Shown piece after piece: positions 9,755 to 17,552 of a stretch of DNA of 64,000 nt; the stretch's first letter is position 1, and each line of letters opens with the position of its first letter. Position numbers and translations under genes: made by a program. Source of the DNA: GCA-2794515 sp034436155 (GTDB lineage: Bacteria > Chloroflexota > Anaerolineae > Aggregatilineales > Phototrophicaceae); contig DAOTVP010000088.1 of NCBI GenBank assembly GCA_034436155.1, forward strand, positions 28,289-92,288. Reading direction: 5' to 3'. The notes beneath the pieces are model-generated. The model was not told the origin of the DNA, ran no database searches, and was given only the letters and a program-made list of their open reading frames with translations.

Positions 9755-10448
9755 GACCTTTAAGATCGACGGCATTGATGTGAGCGCCGCCGATGACCAG
9801 ACCATTTTACAAGTTGCGCGTGAACGGGGTGTCTTCATCCCCACCTTATGCTTTTTGGAGGGGTTAACGTTTGTTGGCGCGTGCCGATTATGCCTCGTTG
9901 AAATTGAAGGCAACCCCACGCCTGTCGCCGCTTGCGCCACGTATCCGCAAGAAGGCATGGAAATCTACACCAATTCGGAGCGGTTGCAAGGTTATCGTAG
10001 GCTCATCCTCGAAATGTTATTTGCCGAAGGCAATCATGTGTGTGCGGTGTGCGTGGTGAATGGACATTGCGAATTGCAATGGTTAGCAGAAAAATTGGGC
10101 ATGACCTATAACACGCTCGAAATGCTCAACCCGCCTAAAAAAGTCGATGCCTCGCATTATCGCTACGCCATAGACCATAACCGATGCGTGTTATGTACCC
10201 GTTGTGTCCGTGTGTGTGATGAAATTGAAGGGGCGCATATTTGGGATGTGATGGGGCGTGGCATCGAGTGCAAGGTCATCACCGAACTCAATCAACCGTG
10301 GGGCGAATCGCTCAATTGTACCAGTTGTGGCAAGTGCATCAACGTGTGTCCGACAGGCGCACTCTTCAAAAAGAGTAAAGCCGTTGCCGAAATGGAAAAA
10401 GACACCCATTTCTTGCGCTATTTTTCTACCATACGAGAGGGGAATTAA
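9747..10448 (+). CDS. hoxU: Bidirectional hydrogenase iron-sulfur subunit HoxU
   Basis: 233 residues, homologous to the N-terminal part of NuoG; carries electrons between HoxF and HoxY. Visible cluster ligands: plant-type [2Fe-2S] (C35, C46, C49, C63), a His/Cys [4Fe-4S] site (C99, C102, C108 with a nearby His) and a ferredoxin-like pair of [4Fe-4S] motifs (C147, C150, C153, C157 and C191, C194, C197, C201). The upstream in-frame start at 9735 is inside hoxF; the ATG at 9747 matches family length. hoxY starts one base after the stop. Confidence 0.92.
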   Translation: MAKTFKIDGIDVSAADDQTILQVARERGVFIPTLCFLEGLTFVGACRLCLVEIEGNPTPVAACATYPQEGMEIYTNSERLQGYRRLILEMLFAEGNHVCAVCVVNGHCELQWLAEKLGMTYNTLEMLNPPKKVDASHYRYAIDHNRCVLCTRCVRVCDEIEGAHIWDVMGRGIECKVITELNQPWGESLNCTSCGKCINVCPTGALFKKSKAVAEMEKDTHFLRYFSTIREGN

Positions 10449-10449
10449 T

Positions 10450-10974
10450 ATGGCGAAGGCAAAAGTTGCAACCGTTTGGCTCGATGGCTGTTCGGGTTGT
10501 CATATGTCTTTTTTGGATATAGACGAATTGTTGCTCGATTTAGCCGATAAAATTGACTTGGTGTATAGCCCGTTGGTGGATAATAAAACATTCCCCGATA
10601 TGGCAGATGTGACCATTGTCGAAGGCGCGGTGAGCAATGAGGACGACCTGCATAAAATTCGGCATGTCCGCGCTCATACACGGGTGTTGATCGCGCTGGG
10701 CGATTGCGCCGTGACAGGCAATGTGCCAGCCATGCGGAATATGTTCGCGCTCGACAAAATTTATAACCGCGCTTATACCGAAAACGCCAGCGAAAACGCG
10801 CATATCCCCGTCCAGAATATCCCGCCGTTGTTGCCGAAAGTGCGCCCTGTGCATCAGGTGGTGACGGTGGATGTGCATATCCCTGGGTGTCCGCCACCTG
10901 CGGGTCTTATCGGACAGGTCATTTTGGATGTGTTGGCGGGGAATATCCCCGATGTACGGGCAAAATTTGGATAG
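10450..10974 (+). CDS. hoxY: Bidirectional [NiFe] hydrogenase small subunit HoxY
   Basis: 174 residues. Small subunit of the group 3d NAD-reducing hydrogenase; it holds the [4Fe-4S] cluster next to the NiFe site. The four expected ligands are seen: C14 and C17 (CSGC), C86 (GDCAVTGN) and C147 (PGCPPP). There is no Tat signal, consistent with a cytoplasmic enzyme. An upstream in-frame extension overlaps hoxU and is rejected; GAGGGG precedes the ATG at 10450. A pair of hairpin repeats separates this gene from hoxH. Confidence 0.93.
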   Translation: MAKAKVATVWLDGCSGCHMSFLDIDELLLDLADKIDLVYSPLVDNKTFPDMADVTIVEGAVSNEDDLHKIRHVRAHTRVLIALGDCAVTGNVPAMRNMFALDKIYNRAYTENASENAHIPVQNIPPLLPKVRPVHQVVTVDVHIPGCPPPAGLIGQVILDVLAGNIPDVRAKFG

Positions 10975-11000
10975 ATTCCATCCTATTTGATTTTATCAGA

Positions 11001-11029
11001 GGGCGGATATACGCTTCGCTAATCCGCCC
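11001..11029. repeat. TA/GTAT hairpin element, copy 4
   Basis: Outer arms GGGCGGAT and ATCCGCCC, with ATAC opposite TA and only a two-base inner stem. Left member of a head-to-head pair inside the hox operon, between hoxY and hoxH. Confidence 0.7.
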
Positions 11030-11059
11030 CTACACGCTTAAAAATTTTAGGAGCTGTAC

Positions 11060-11092
11060 GGGACGATTAGCGCCAAGCGCGTATATCGTCCC
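11060..11092. repeat. TA/GTAT hairpin element, copy 5
   Basis: Outer arms GGGACGAT and ATCGTCCC, TA opposite GTAT, inner arms GCGC and GCGC around CAA. Right member of the pair between hoxY and hoxH; the spacer carries CCCTACA and TGTACGGG, themselves inverted. Confidence 0.75.
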
Positions 11093-11133
11093 TAAATATG
11101 CCATGATTTGTACCTGTTATTTGGAGATTTTTT

Positions 11134-12558
11134 ATGACCCAAACCATCACCATAGACCCCGTGACCCGTATTGAGGGTCATTCCAAAATCACGCTCTTTT
11201 TAGATGATGCGGGCGAAGTGCGCGATGCCCAATTTCATGTTACGCAATTTCGCGGGTTTGAATTGTTGAGCCAAGGTCGCCCATTTCGTGAAATGCCATC
11301 GCTCATGGCGCGGATTTGTGGGATATGCCCCATCAGCCACCTGATTGCATCGGCGAAGGCGTGTGATGAATTATTGGCGGTACGCATCCCCGAGACGGCG
11401 GTCAAATTGCGCCAAATGGTCAATCTGGCACAGATGGTACAATCGCACGCGCTCAGTTTTTTCTATCTATCATCTCCAGATTTGCTGTTAGGGATGGATA
11501 GCAACCCCGATAATCGCCATATTTTCGGCGTGGCACAAGCCCATCCCGAAATGGCACGGGGTGGGGTGCGCTTGCGCCAATTTGGTCAACGCACCATCGA
11601 AATTTTAGCAGGCAAGCGGATTCATCCCGCGTGGATCGTCCCTGGCGGTGTGACCGACCCGCTCACCGCCGAGCGCCGTGATGAGATTTTAGCCATGCTC
11701 CCCGAAGCCAAGCAATTCATCATGAGCGCATTGACACTGTTCAAAGCCCGTCTGAACGAATTTGAAGATGAAATCCGCACCTTCGCCAATTTTCCCAGCC
11801 TGCACATGGGCTTGGTGACAAAAGCCAACGGACTCGAATTTTACGATGGCGATTTGCGGATTATCGGCGCGGATGGCAAGACGCTTGTACCTGCGGTGGA
11901 TAAAAATTATTATCAAGAGACCATCGGCGAGGCGGTCGAGCCATATTCGTACCTCAAAGCGCCCTATTATAAGCCACGCGGGTATCCGAATGGCATGTAT
12001 CGCGTGGGACCGTTGTCGCGTTTGAATATCGCCAGCCACGCGGGGACGCTCCTCGCCGACCAAGAGATGGCGCAATTCAAAGAACTATCGCCAGAAGAAC
12101 GGCAAAGTTCGTTCCATTATCATTACGCCCGCCTGATCGAGATGTTATTCGGCGTGGAACGCATCGAGCAATTGCTCCATTCGCCCGATATTTTATCGCC
12201 CCATGTTCACGCATTGGCATCGCCCAACGCTTACGAAGGGGTGGGCATCAGCGAAGCCCCACGCGGGACGCTGTTGCATCATTATAAAATTGATGATGAC
12301 GGGCTTATCCGTTACGTGAACCTCATCATCGCCACAGGCAACAACAATTTGGCGATGAACAAAGGCGTTTTGCAGGTGGCGCAACATTATATTCACGGCG
12401 ATACGATCAAGGAAGGCGCACTCAACCGTGTCGAGGCGGTGATACGCGCCTTTGACCCGTGCCTGAGTTGCTCCACGCACGCCATTGGTCAAATGCCGTT
12501 GCATATCGAGCTGGTCGCGCCCGATGGTCGGATTGTGAATGAGGTCAAACGGGAATGA
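11134..12558 (+). CDS. hoxH: Bidirectional [NiFe] hydrogenase large subunit HoxH
   Basis: 474-residue precursor of the NiFe catalytic subunit, which oxidises H2 or reduces protons. Both nickel-binding motifs are present: RICGIC (C62, C65) and DPCLSC (C443, C446). The residues after the conserved STHA (about 24 amino acids) are the C-terminal extension that the endopeptidase HoxW removes once the metal centre is loaded. A GGAG lies upstream of the ATG. The stop overlaps the hoxW start by 4 bases (ATGA). Confidence 0.95.
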   Translation: MTQTITIDPVTRIEGHSKITLFLDDAGEVRDAQFHVTQFRGFELLSQGRPFREMPSLMARICGICPISHLIASAKACDELLAVRIPETAVKLRQMVNLAQMVQSHALSFFYLSSPDLLLGMDSNPDNRHIFGVAQAHPEMARGGVRLRQFGQRTIEILAGKRIHPAWIVPGGVTDPLTAERRDEILAMLPEAKQFIMSALTLFKARLNEFEDEIRTFANFPSLHMGLVTKANGLEFYDGDLRIIGADGKTLVPAVDKNYYQETIGEAVEPYSYLKAPYYKPRGYPNGMYRVGPLSRLNIASHAGTLLADQEMAQFKELSPEERQSSFHYHYARLIEMLFGVERIEQLLHSPDILSPHVHALASPNAYEGVGISEAPRGTLLHHYKIDDDGLIRYVNLIIATGNNNLAMNKGVLQVAQHYIHGDTIKEGALNRVEAVIRAFDPCLSCSTHAIGQMPLHIELVAPDGRIVNEVKRE

Positions 12559-13019
12559 TACTCGTCATCGGTTATGGCAACCCGTTACGGCGGGATGATG
12601 GTGTTGGGTGGGCGGTGATAGAAGCCCTCTTAGCCCAAGCACCGCCCAATATGACGTGTTTGGCGGTGCATCAGCTCACGCCTGAACTGAGTGAACAGGT
12701 TGCCCATGCCGATGTGGTCATTTTGATAGATGCCAGTGTCGAAGGCGAAGCGGGTGATATTCACATCACGCCGATTTTGCCGTGTAAAGATGGCACACCC
12801 ACCCTGACACATCATTTATCGCCACGCGGTTTATTGGATATGGTGCGATGGTTGTATGATAAAACGCCCTTCACCTTACTCATGACCATCACAGGGGCAG
12901 ATTTTGGTATCGGCGAGGGGTTATCCGATGTTGTGCAGGGCAAGGTGGCATCGTTGGCAAATATCATTTTATGGTGTGCATCTCAGTCGTGTTCGACCGA
13001 TTTATCCAAACCATTATAG
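12555..13019 (+). CDS. hoxW: Hydrogenase maturation protease HoxW
   Basis: 154 residues of the HycI/HyaD/HoxW endopeptidase family, which cuts the C-terminal extension off the NiFe large subunit after nickel insertion. The N-terminus VIGYGNPLRRDDGVG carries the conserved metal-sensing Asp, a second conserved acidic residue lies in LIDAS, and a conserved His in LTHHLSPRGLL. It starts inside the hoxH stop (ATGA), so the two are translationally coupled; HoxH is therefore the likely substrate. Confidence 0.88.
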   Translation: MILVIGYGNPLRRDDGVGWAVIEALLAQAPPNMTCLAVHQLTPELSEQVAHADVVILIDASVEGEAGDIHITPILPCKDGTPTLTHHLSPRGLLDMVRWLYDKTPFTLLMTITGADFGIGEGLSDVVQGKVASLANIILWCASQSCSTDLSKPL

Positions 13020-13027
13020 GATATGTG

Positions 13028-15880
13028 ATGACCATCCGACGCGCTCATATCACCATCAGGGGCATCGTGCAAGGAGTGGGATTTCGCCCGTTCATCCATC
13101 GGCTGGCGCATCAAGCCCAGTTGACGGGGTGGGTGAATAACACCGCGCAAGGGGTGGTCATCGAAATAGAAGGGGATGAGTATCTCATCCAACATGTTTT
13201 AGGGCGCATCCGAACCGAATTGCCACCTCATGCCCATATCGCCGATATGCAGGTGATGTACATCCCCCCTATTGGCGATAGCGATTTCATCATCGAAAAA
13301 AGTGCCGATGACGGCGCAAAAACGGCGTACATCCTCCCCGATTTGGCGATGTGTCCCGATTGCCTGCGCGAAATGACCGACCCGCATAATCGGCGTTATC
13401 GCTATCCGTTCATCAATTGTACGCATTGCGGACCGCGCTATAGCATCATGACCGATTTGCCCTACGACCGCCCGAATACGACCATGCGCGAGTTTGTCAT
13501 GTGTGCCGATTGCCAGCGTGAATATGACGACCCCGCCGATAGGCGTTTTCATGCCCAACCGATAGCCTGCCCCGTGTGCGGACCGCATATCGCGTTATGG
13601 GATGCCGATGGACAAATTTTAGCCACCCATCACGAGGCGATCATCGCCTGTGCCGATGCGTTACGGGCGGGGAAGATAATCGCCCTCAAGGGCTTGGGCG
13701 GGTTTCATCTGCTCGCCGATGCGACCAATCCAGACGCGATCCACACATTGCGCCAACGCAAACATCGCCCGCATAAACCATTTGCCGTCATGTTTTTGCA
13801 TATGGATGAGATTCGCCGTTGGTGTGTGGTGGATGATGTGGCACAGGATTTGCTCACATCCCCCGAAGCGCCGATTGTGTTGTTGGAGAAGCGGATTTAT
13901 CCCCACGCTCTAACCCCTGCAGATGAGGAGCATCCCCACGCTCTAACCCCTGCAGATGAGGAGCATCCCCACCCCCTAACCCCCTCCCCACTTCGTGGAG
14001 AGGGGGGATGGCATGATAATCCACCACATACCCCCCCTTTCTCCATGCAATGGGGAAAGGGGGCAGGGGGGATAGGGGACGATTTACTCGCACCAGACAA
14101 CCCCACGCTCGGCGTGATGCTTCCTTATACACCGCTCCATCACCTGTTGCTATCCGAATGTGGCTTCCCGCTCATCGCCACCAGTGGCAACCGCGCCGAT
14201 GAGCCGATTTGTACCGATGAATACGAGGCGCTCACCCGTCTGCGCGGGATTGCCGATTTGTTTCTGGTGCATAACCGACCCATCCAGCGTCCGATAGATG
14301 ATTCGGTAGTGCGCGTCATGGCGGGGCGGGTGATGATGATACGCCGTGCGCGGGGTTATGCGCCACTGCCGATAAAACAACCCCACCCCCTAACCCCCTC
14401 CCCAAAAATTGGAGAGGGGGAACAGCATGATAATTCGTCAAATACTCCCCCTTTCTACATGCAATGGGGAAAGGGGGCAGGGGGGATAGGGGACACGACT
14501 TTAGCCGTTGGCGCACACCTCAAAAATGCGGTAGCGATACGGCGCGGGGATGATATTTTCATCAGCCAACATATCGGCGACCTCTCTACCGCAGGCGCAC
14601 ATCATCATTTTGAACAGACCATCGCCGATTTATCCGCCATGCTCGATGTGCATCCGCAAAAAATTGTGTGCGATGCCCATCCCGATTACGCCTCGACCAC
14701 CTACGCCCATCAAAGCGGGTTGCCTATCCGCAAAATTCAGCATCATTACGCCCATGCGTTGGCGTGTTTGGCAGAAAACGGCGTGGAATTGCCCGCGTTG
14801 GCGGTCGTCTGGGATGGCACAGGTTACGGTGATGATGGCACGATTTGGGGCGGTGAATTTTTGCGATTGACCCGTAACAGTTATGAACGGGTGGCGCATG
14901 TGCGACCGTTTCCGTTGATTGGCGGAGATAGCGCCGTGATAGAACCGCGCAAAACGGCGCTTGGTTGGTTGTATAGCTTGCTCGGAGATGCGATTTTTGA
15001 CGATGAACAATACGCGCCCGTCCGACAATTCACACCCGACCAACGGCGTGTGTTGCGCCAGATGGTGCAGAAAAAGGTGAACTGTCCGATGACGAGTAGC
15101 ATGGGGCGCTTGTTCGATGCGGTTGCTTCGCTCATGGATGTGTGTCATGTGATGACGCATGAAGCGCAGGCGGCGGTGATGCTCGAATATTTGGCTTCGC
15201 AACCCCACCCCCTAGCGCCGATAAATGGAGAGCGACCCCACCCCCTAGCGCCTATGAATGGAGAGCGACCCCACCCCCTAGCCCCCTCCCCACTTCGTGG
15301 AGAGGGGGAACAAAGAAATTTTTATCCTATGTGGGATGACGAGGCGCTGAAGGGGCTAAAATCTGATATACAGATGTCAATATGTTCAGGTGATAAGGTA
15401 TCATCACAATCTCAATATGACAATCCAATCGGTGAACACCCCAGCCCCTTGAGTGGGCTTCCAAATTCGATAGCGAGGGGTTTTGAACCCCTCGCGGGGC
15501 ATCCAACGGCGCAAACAAGTCCCCTCTCCATGCAGAGTGATGAGGCGCAAACAAGTCCCCTCTCCATGCAATGGGGAGGGGATTTAGGGGTGGGGTTGCT
15601 CACATCGCTCATGGCGGATATAAACGCGGGCATCCCCAAAACGGTGATAAGCCATAAATTTCATGTTACACTTATAGAGATAATCATCCACACCGCGCAA
15701 CGCATCGGCGAGAGGCGCGTTTTGCTCACAGGCGGGTGTTTTTTGAATAAACCCTTGCTCGAAGGCGCGATTATTCGCCTACGCGAGGCGGGATTCATCC
15801 CCTATTGGCATTCCCAAGTCCCGACAGGCGATGGCGGGATATGCTTCGGGCAGGCGGTGGCGTGGATGTTATCATCATGA
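13028..15880 (+). CDS. hypF: Carbamoyltransferase HypF with in-frame repeat insertions
   Basis: HypF makes the thiocarbamate on HypE that becomes the cyanide ligands of the NiFe site. Order: acylphosphatase domain (GIVQGVGFRPF, 1-90), two zinc fingers (CPDC/CTHC and CADC/CPVC, about 105-180), YrdC-like domain, Kae1-like carbamoyltransferase domain (HHYAHALACL, TGGCFLN). At 950 residues it is some 180-200 longer than usual HypF. The excess is explained by low-complexity insertions near residues 292-351, 451-488, 725-760 and 804-856, which translate palindromic DNA repeats (motifs PHPLTPSPLRGEG, SMQWGKGAGGIGD). They fall between conserved blocks and keep the frame, so the protein may still work. 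Start chosen at 13028; the upstream open frame overlaps hoxW. Confidence 0.9.
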   Translation: MTIRRAHITIRGIVQGVGFRPFIHRLAHQAQLTGWVNNTAQGVVIEIEGDEYLIQHVLGRIRTELPPHAHIADMQVMYIPPIGDSDFIIEKSADDGAKTAYILPDLAMCPDCLREMTDPHNRRYRYPFINCTHCGPRYSIMTDLPYDRPNTTMREFVMCADCQREYDDPADRRFHAQPIACPVCGPHIALWDADGQILATHHEAIIACADALRAGKIIALKGLGGFHLLADATNPDAIHTLRQRKHRPHKPFAVMFLHMDEIRRWCVVDDVAQDLLTSPEAPIVLLEKRIYPHALTPADEEHPHALTPADEEHPHPLTPSPLRGEGGWHDNPPHTPPFSMQWGKGAGGIGDDLLAPDNPTLGVMLPYTPLHHLLLSECGFPLIATSGNRADEPICTDEYEALTRLRGIADLFLVHNRPIQRPIDDSVVRVMAGRVMMIRRARGYAPLPIKQPHPLTPSPKIGEGEQHDNSSNTPPFYMQWGKGAGGIGDTTLAVGAHLKNAVAIRRGDDIFISQHIGDLSTAGAHHHFEQTIADLSAMLDVHPQKIVCDAHPDYASTTYAHQSGLPIRKIQHHYAHALACLAENGVELPALAVVWDGTGYGDDGTIWGGEFLRLTRNSYERVAHVRPFPLIGGDSAVIEPRKTALGWLYSLLGDAIFDDEQYAPVRQFTPDQRRVLRQMVQKKVNCPMTSSMGRLFDAVASLMDVCHVMTHEAQAAVMLEYLASQPHPLAPINGERPHPLAPMNGERPHPLAPSPLRGEGEQRNFYPMWDDEALKGLKSDIQMSICSGDKVSSQSQYDNPIGEHPSPLSGLPNSIARGFEPLAGHPTAQTSPLSMQSDEAQTSPLSMQWGGDLGVGLLTSLMADINAGIPKTVISHKFHVTLIEIIIHTAQRIGERRVLLTGGCFLNKPLLEGAIIRLREAGFIPYWHSQVPTGDGGICFGQAVAWMLSS
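13901..14080. repeat. C/G-rich palindromic repeat inside hypF, copy A1
   Basis: Two perfect 33-bp tandem units (13901-13933, 13934-13966; peptide PHALTPADEEH twice) lead into a hairpin CCCCCTC...CCAC-TTC-GTGG...GAGGGGG and then a second hairpin built around CCAT-GCA-ATGG with CCCCCTTTC and GAAAGGGGG arms. The whole block is in frame with hypF. Confidence 0.8.
14381..14493. repeat. C/G-rich palindromic repeat inside hypF, copy A2
   Basis: Same two-hairpin order as copy A1 without the tandem units. The first hairpin has a changed inner stem (CCA...TGG around AAAAT) that still pairs. In frame with hypF. Confidence 0.8.
15203..15309. repeat. C/G-rich palindromic repeat inside hypF, copy A3
   Basis: Two 33-bp tandem units (peptides PHPLAPINGER and PHPLAPMNGER) followed by the CCAC-TTC-GTGG hairpin (PHPLAPSPLRGEGE). 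In frame with hypF. Confidence 0.8.
15438..15595. repeat. Mixed palindromic repeat inside hypF, copy A4
   Basis: Starts with a D-type element (15441-15502) containing the hairpin GCGAGGGG and CCCCTCGC, followed by two copies of an AACAAGTCCCCTCTCCATGC segment, the second forming the full CCCCTC/GAGGGG hairpin around CCAT-GCA-ATGG. In frame with hypF. Confidence 0.75.
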
Positions 15881-15909
15881 TATTGGCGGTATATAAAAAG
15901 GGATATGAG

Positions 15910-17172
15910 ATGAAATATATAGTTCGACTGATGATTTTATGGCTGGTATTTTTGAGTTTATATAGCACAATCGGGGCGCAATCGGATGAGGCAGAACCAG
16001 ATACCCATCCCTTATTCGATATGCTCAGGCGTGTGCCGATTGAATTTGCGAATACCGAAATAAGCTATACCGATTTTCGCGCCGTAGAAGATGCTTTGCC
16101 TTATGTGGAACGACCCGCACTGGGTGAAGTTTTTTATGGTGGGTGGCCGGGATACACACAGCGTTGGTATACCTTTCAGACGAACATCCGTGAGGTAGCT
16201 CCAATGGCATTAAGAGGAGGTGGCGAGATTATATCACAAACGATCGGGTTTGAAATACGCGATATAAATCGCCTATTCACCTTTGGACACCCGCCTAACA
16301 ATGGCACGATTTGGTCGGGTGATTTTGATGAAGAGGCTATCCGTACCGCGCATACCGCACGCGGGTATAGCGCCGTCACCATCAATGGTGCCGAAGCATG
16401 GTGTTATGAGGGTGATTGTTCTATCGGCACTCGTGCCAACCTACAAGAAATCGAGAGAACCAATTTATTTGACTCACGGCTTGGGCGTAAAATTCCATTT
16501 GTGATGTGGGATGATACCCTCATCAGCACAGAGCATCAATCCATTTTAGAGGATGTTGCCAACCTAACAGAAAACACGTTGTATGATGATGCCGATATTC
16601 GCGCACTCGCCCAAGTCGCCACCGCCCCAGACGGGTTATTGGTCAATTGGTTGTTATGGCGTATGGATATTGCTACTGGCTCTGATATGTCATTGACTAC
16701 ATTAGAACGCGAAGGTTTAAGCGCCGATACAACGCAATTCAGCACCTATGAATATCAGAATTTGCCACCCTATGATGCGGTTGCTATTGCCGACCGCTAA
16801 GAAGGAGACCGTATGGTGGCATTATTGATGGTGACATATGGGGATGAAGCCACTGCTCAAATTGGCGCGGCGGAACTCTCGGCGCGAGTTTCTAACTTCG
16901 CCGATAGAATGCGTAATAGGGATAGTGATTCCCTGCAACCGATTTTAGATTTTATCCCTGGCGCGATAGTGAGTCATTCGGTATACGCCAGCGACACGGG
17001 GCGGTATGTGGCGATTGTCCGTATCGAATACGATACACCAACGCTCGAACAGGCGCTCGCATCTCGATCCTCTGAGGATTATTATGCCCCAAATGCCGCC
17101 GTCTTTCGGATATTGACAGATGCTTTTATAAATCGGGCATTTTATCCCTTATGGACGGTGTGGAATGAATAA
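15910..17172 (+). pseudogene. Secreted protein gene of unknown function split by one in-frame TAA
   Basis: The first part (15910-16800, 296 residues) starts MKYIVRLMILW with a clear signal peptide. After a TAA at 16798-16800 the same frame continues without further stops to 17172, giving 119 more residues from an ATG at 16813. The four codons between stop and ATG read EGDR, so the simplest history is a Gln codon CAA changed to TAA. However, AAGGAG lies five bases before the 16813 ATG, so the downstream part could be made by reinitiation. No family recognised; the protein has no evident link to hydrogenase although it sits between hypF and hypC. Confidence 0.6.
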
Positions 17173-17194
17173 ATGTTGTTAAAATAGCATTTTT

Positions 17195-17263
17195 GGACGC
17201 GCAGAAGCGCGTCTGTACAGACATAAAAATATTAGCATGTACGGACGACATTTTTGTCGTCCG
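17195..17263. repeat. C-type composite repeat, copy 1
   Basis: Hairpin GGACGCGC-AGAA-GCGCGTC, then CTGTACAG, then a second hairpin CGGACGACA and TTGTCGTCCG (17242-17263). The first 50 or so bases recur at 59810. It lies just upstream of hypC. Confidence 0.65.
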
Positions 17264-17288
17264 ATGCTTAAATAAAGGAGCAAGCATC

Positions 17289-17552
17289 ATGTGTTTAGCC
17301 GTACCGGGCAAAATTATCAGCATATCAGGCGATGACCCACTCACGCGCATGGGCAAAATCAGCTTTGGCGGGGTCATCAAAGAGGCGAATTTAGCCTATG
17401 TGCCAGAGGCGAAAATAGATGATTATGTGCTGGTGCATGTCGGATTTGCGCTCAACATCGTAGACGAAGCCGAAGCGCATCAGGTGTTCGATTATCTGCG
17501 TCAGATGGGCGAATTGGATGAACTCCACGCCGATAGTGAAGGCGGTGGTTGA
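17289..17552 (+). CDS. hypC: Hydrogenase maturation chaperone HypC
   Basis: 87 residues starting MCLAVPGKI, the HypC/HybG signature; the Cys after the initiator Met binds the iron centre and the large-subunit precursor. Together with HypD it assembles the Fe(CN)2CO group. AAGGAG precedes the ATG at 17289. The stop TGA overlaps the hypD ATG, so hypC and hypD are coupled. Confidence 0.92.
   Translation: MCLAVPGKIISISGDDPLTRMGKISFGGVIKEANLAYVPEAKIDDYVLVHVGFALNIVDEAEAHQVFDYLRQMGELDELHADSEGGG

Noticed and set aside
13901..13966. CRISPR-like direct repeats
   Set aside because: Only two 33-bp units in direct contact with no spacers, and they are in frame within hypF; no cas genes nearby.
12971..15880. 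HypF inserts as a real protein domain
   Set aside because: The inserted peptides are low-complexity translations of DNA hairpins that recur in unrelated genes and between genes.
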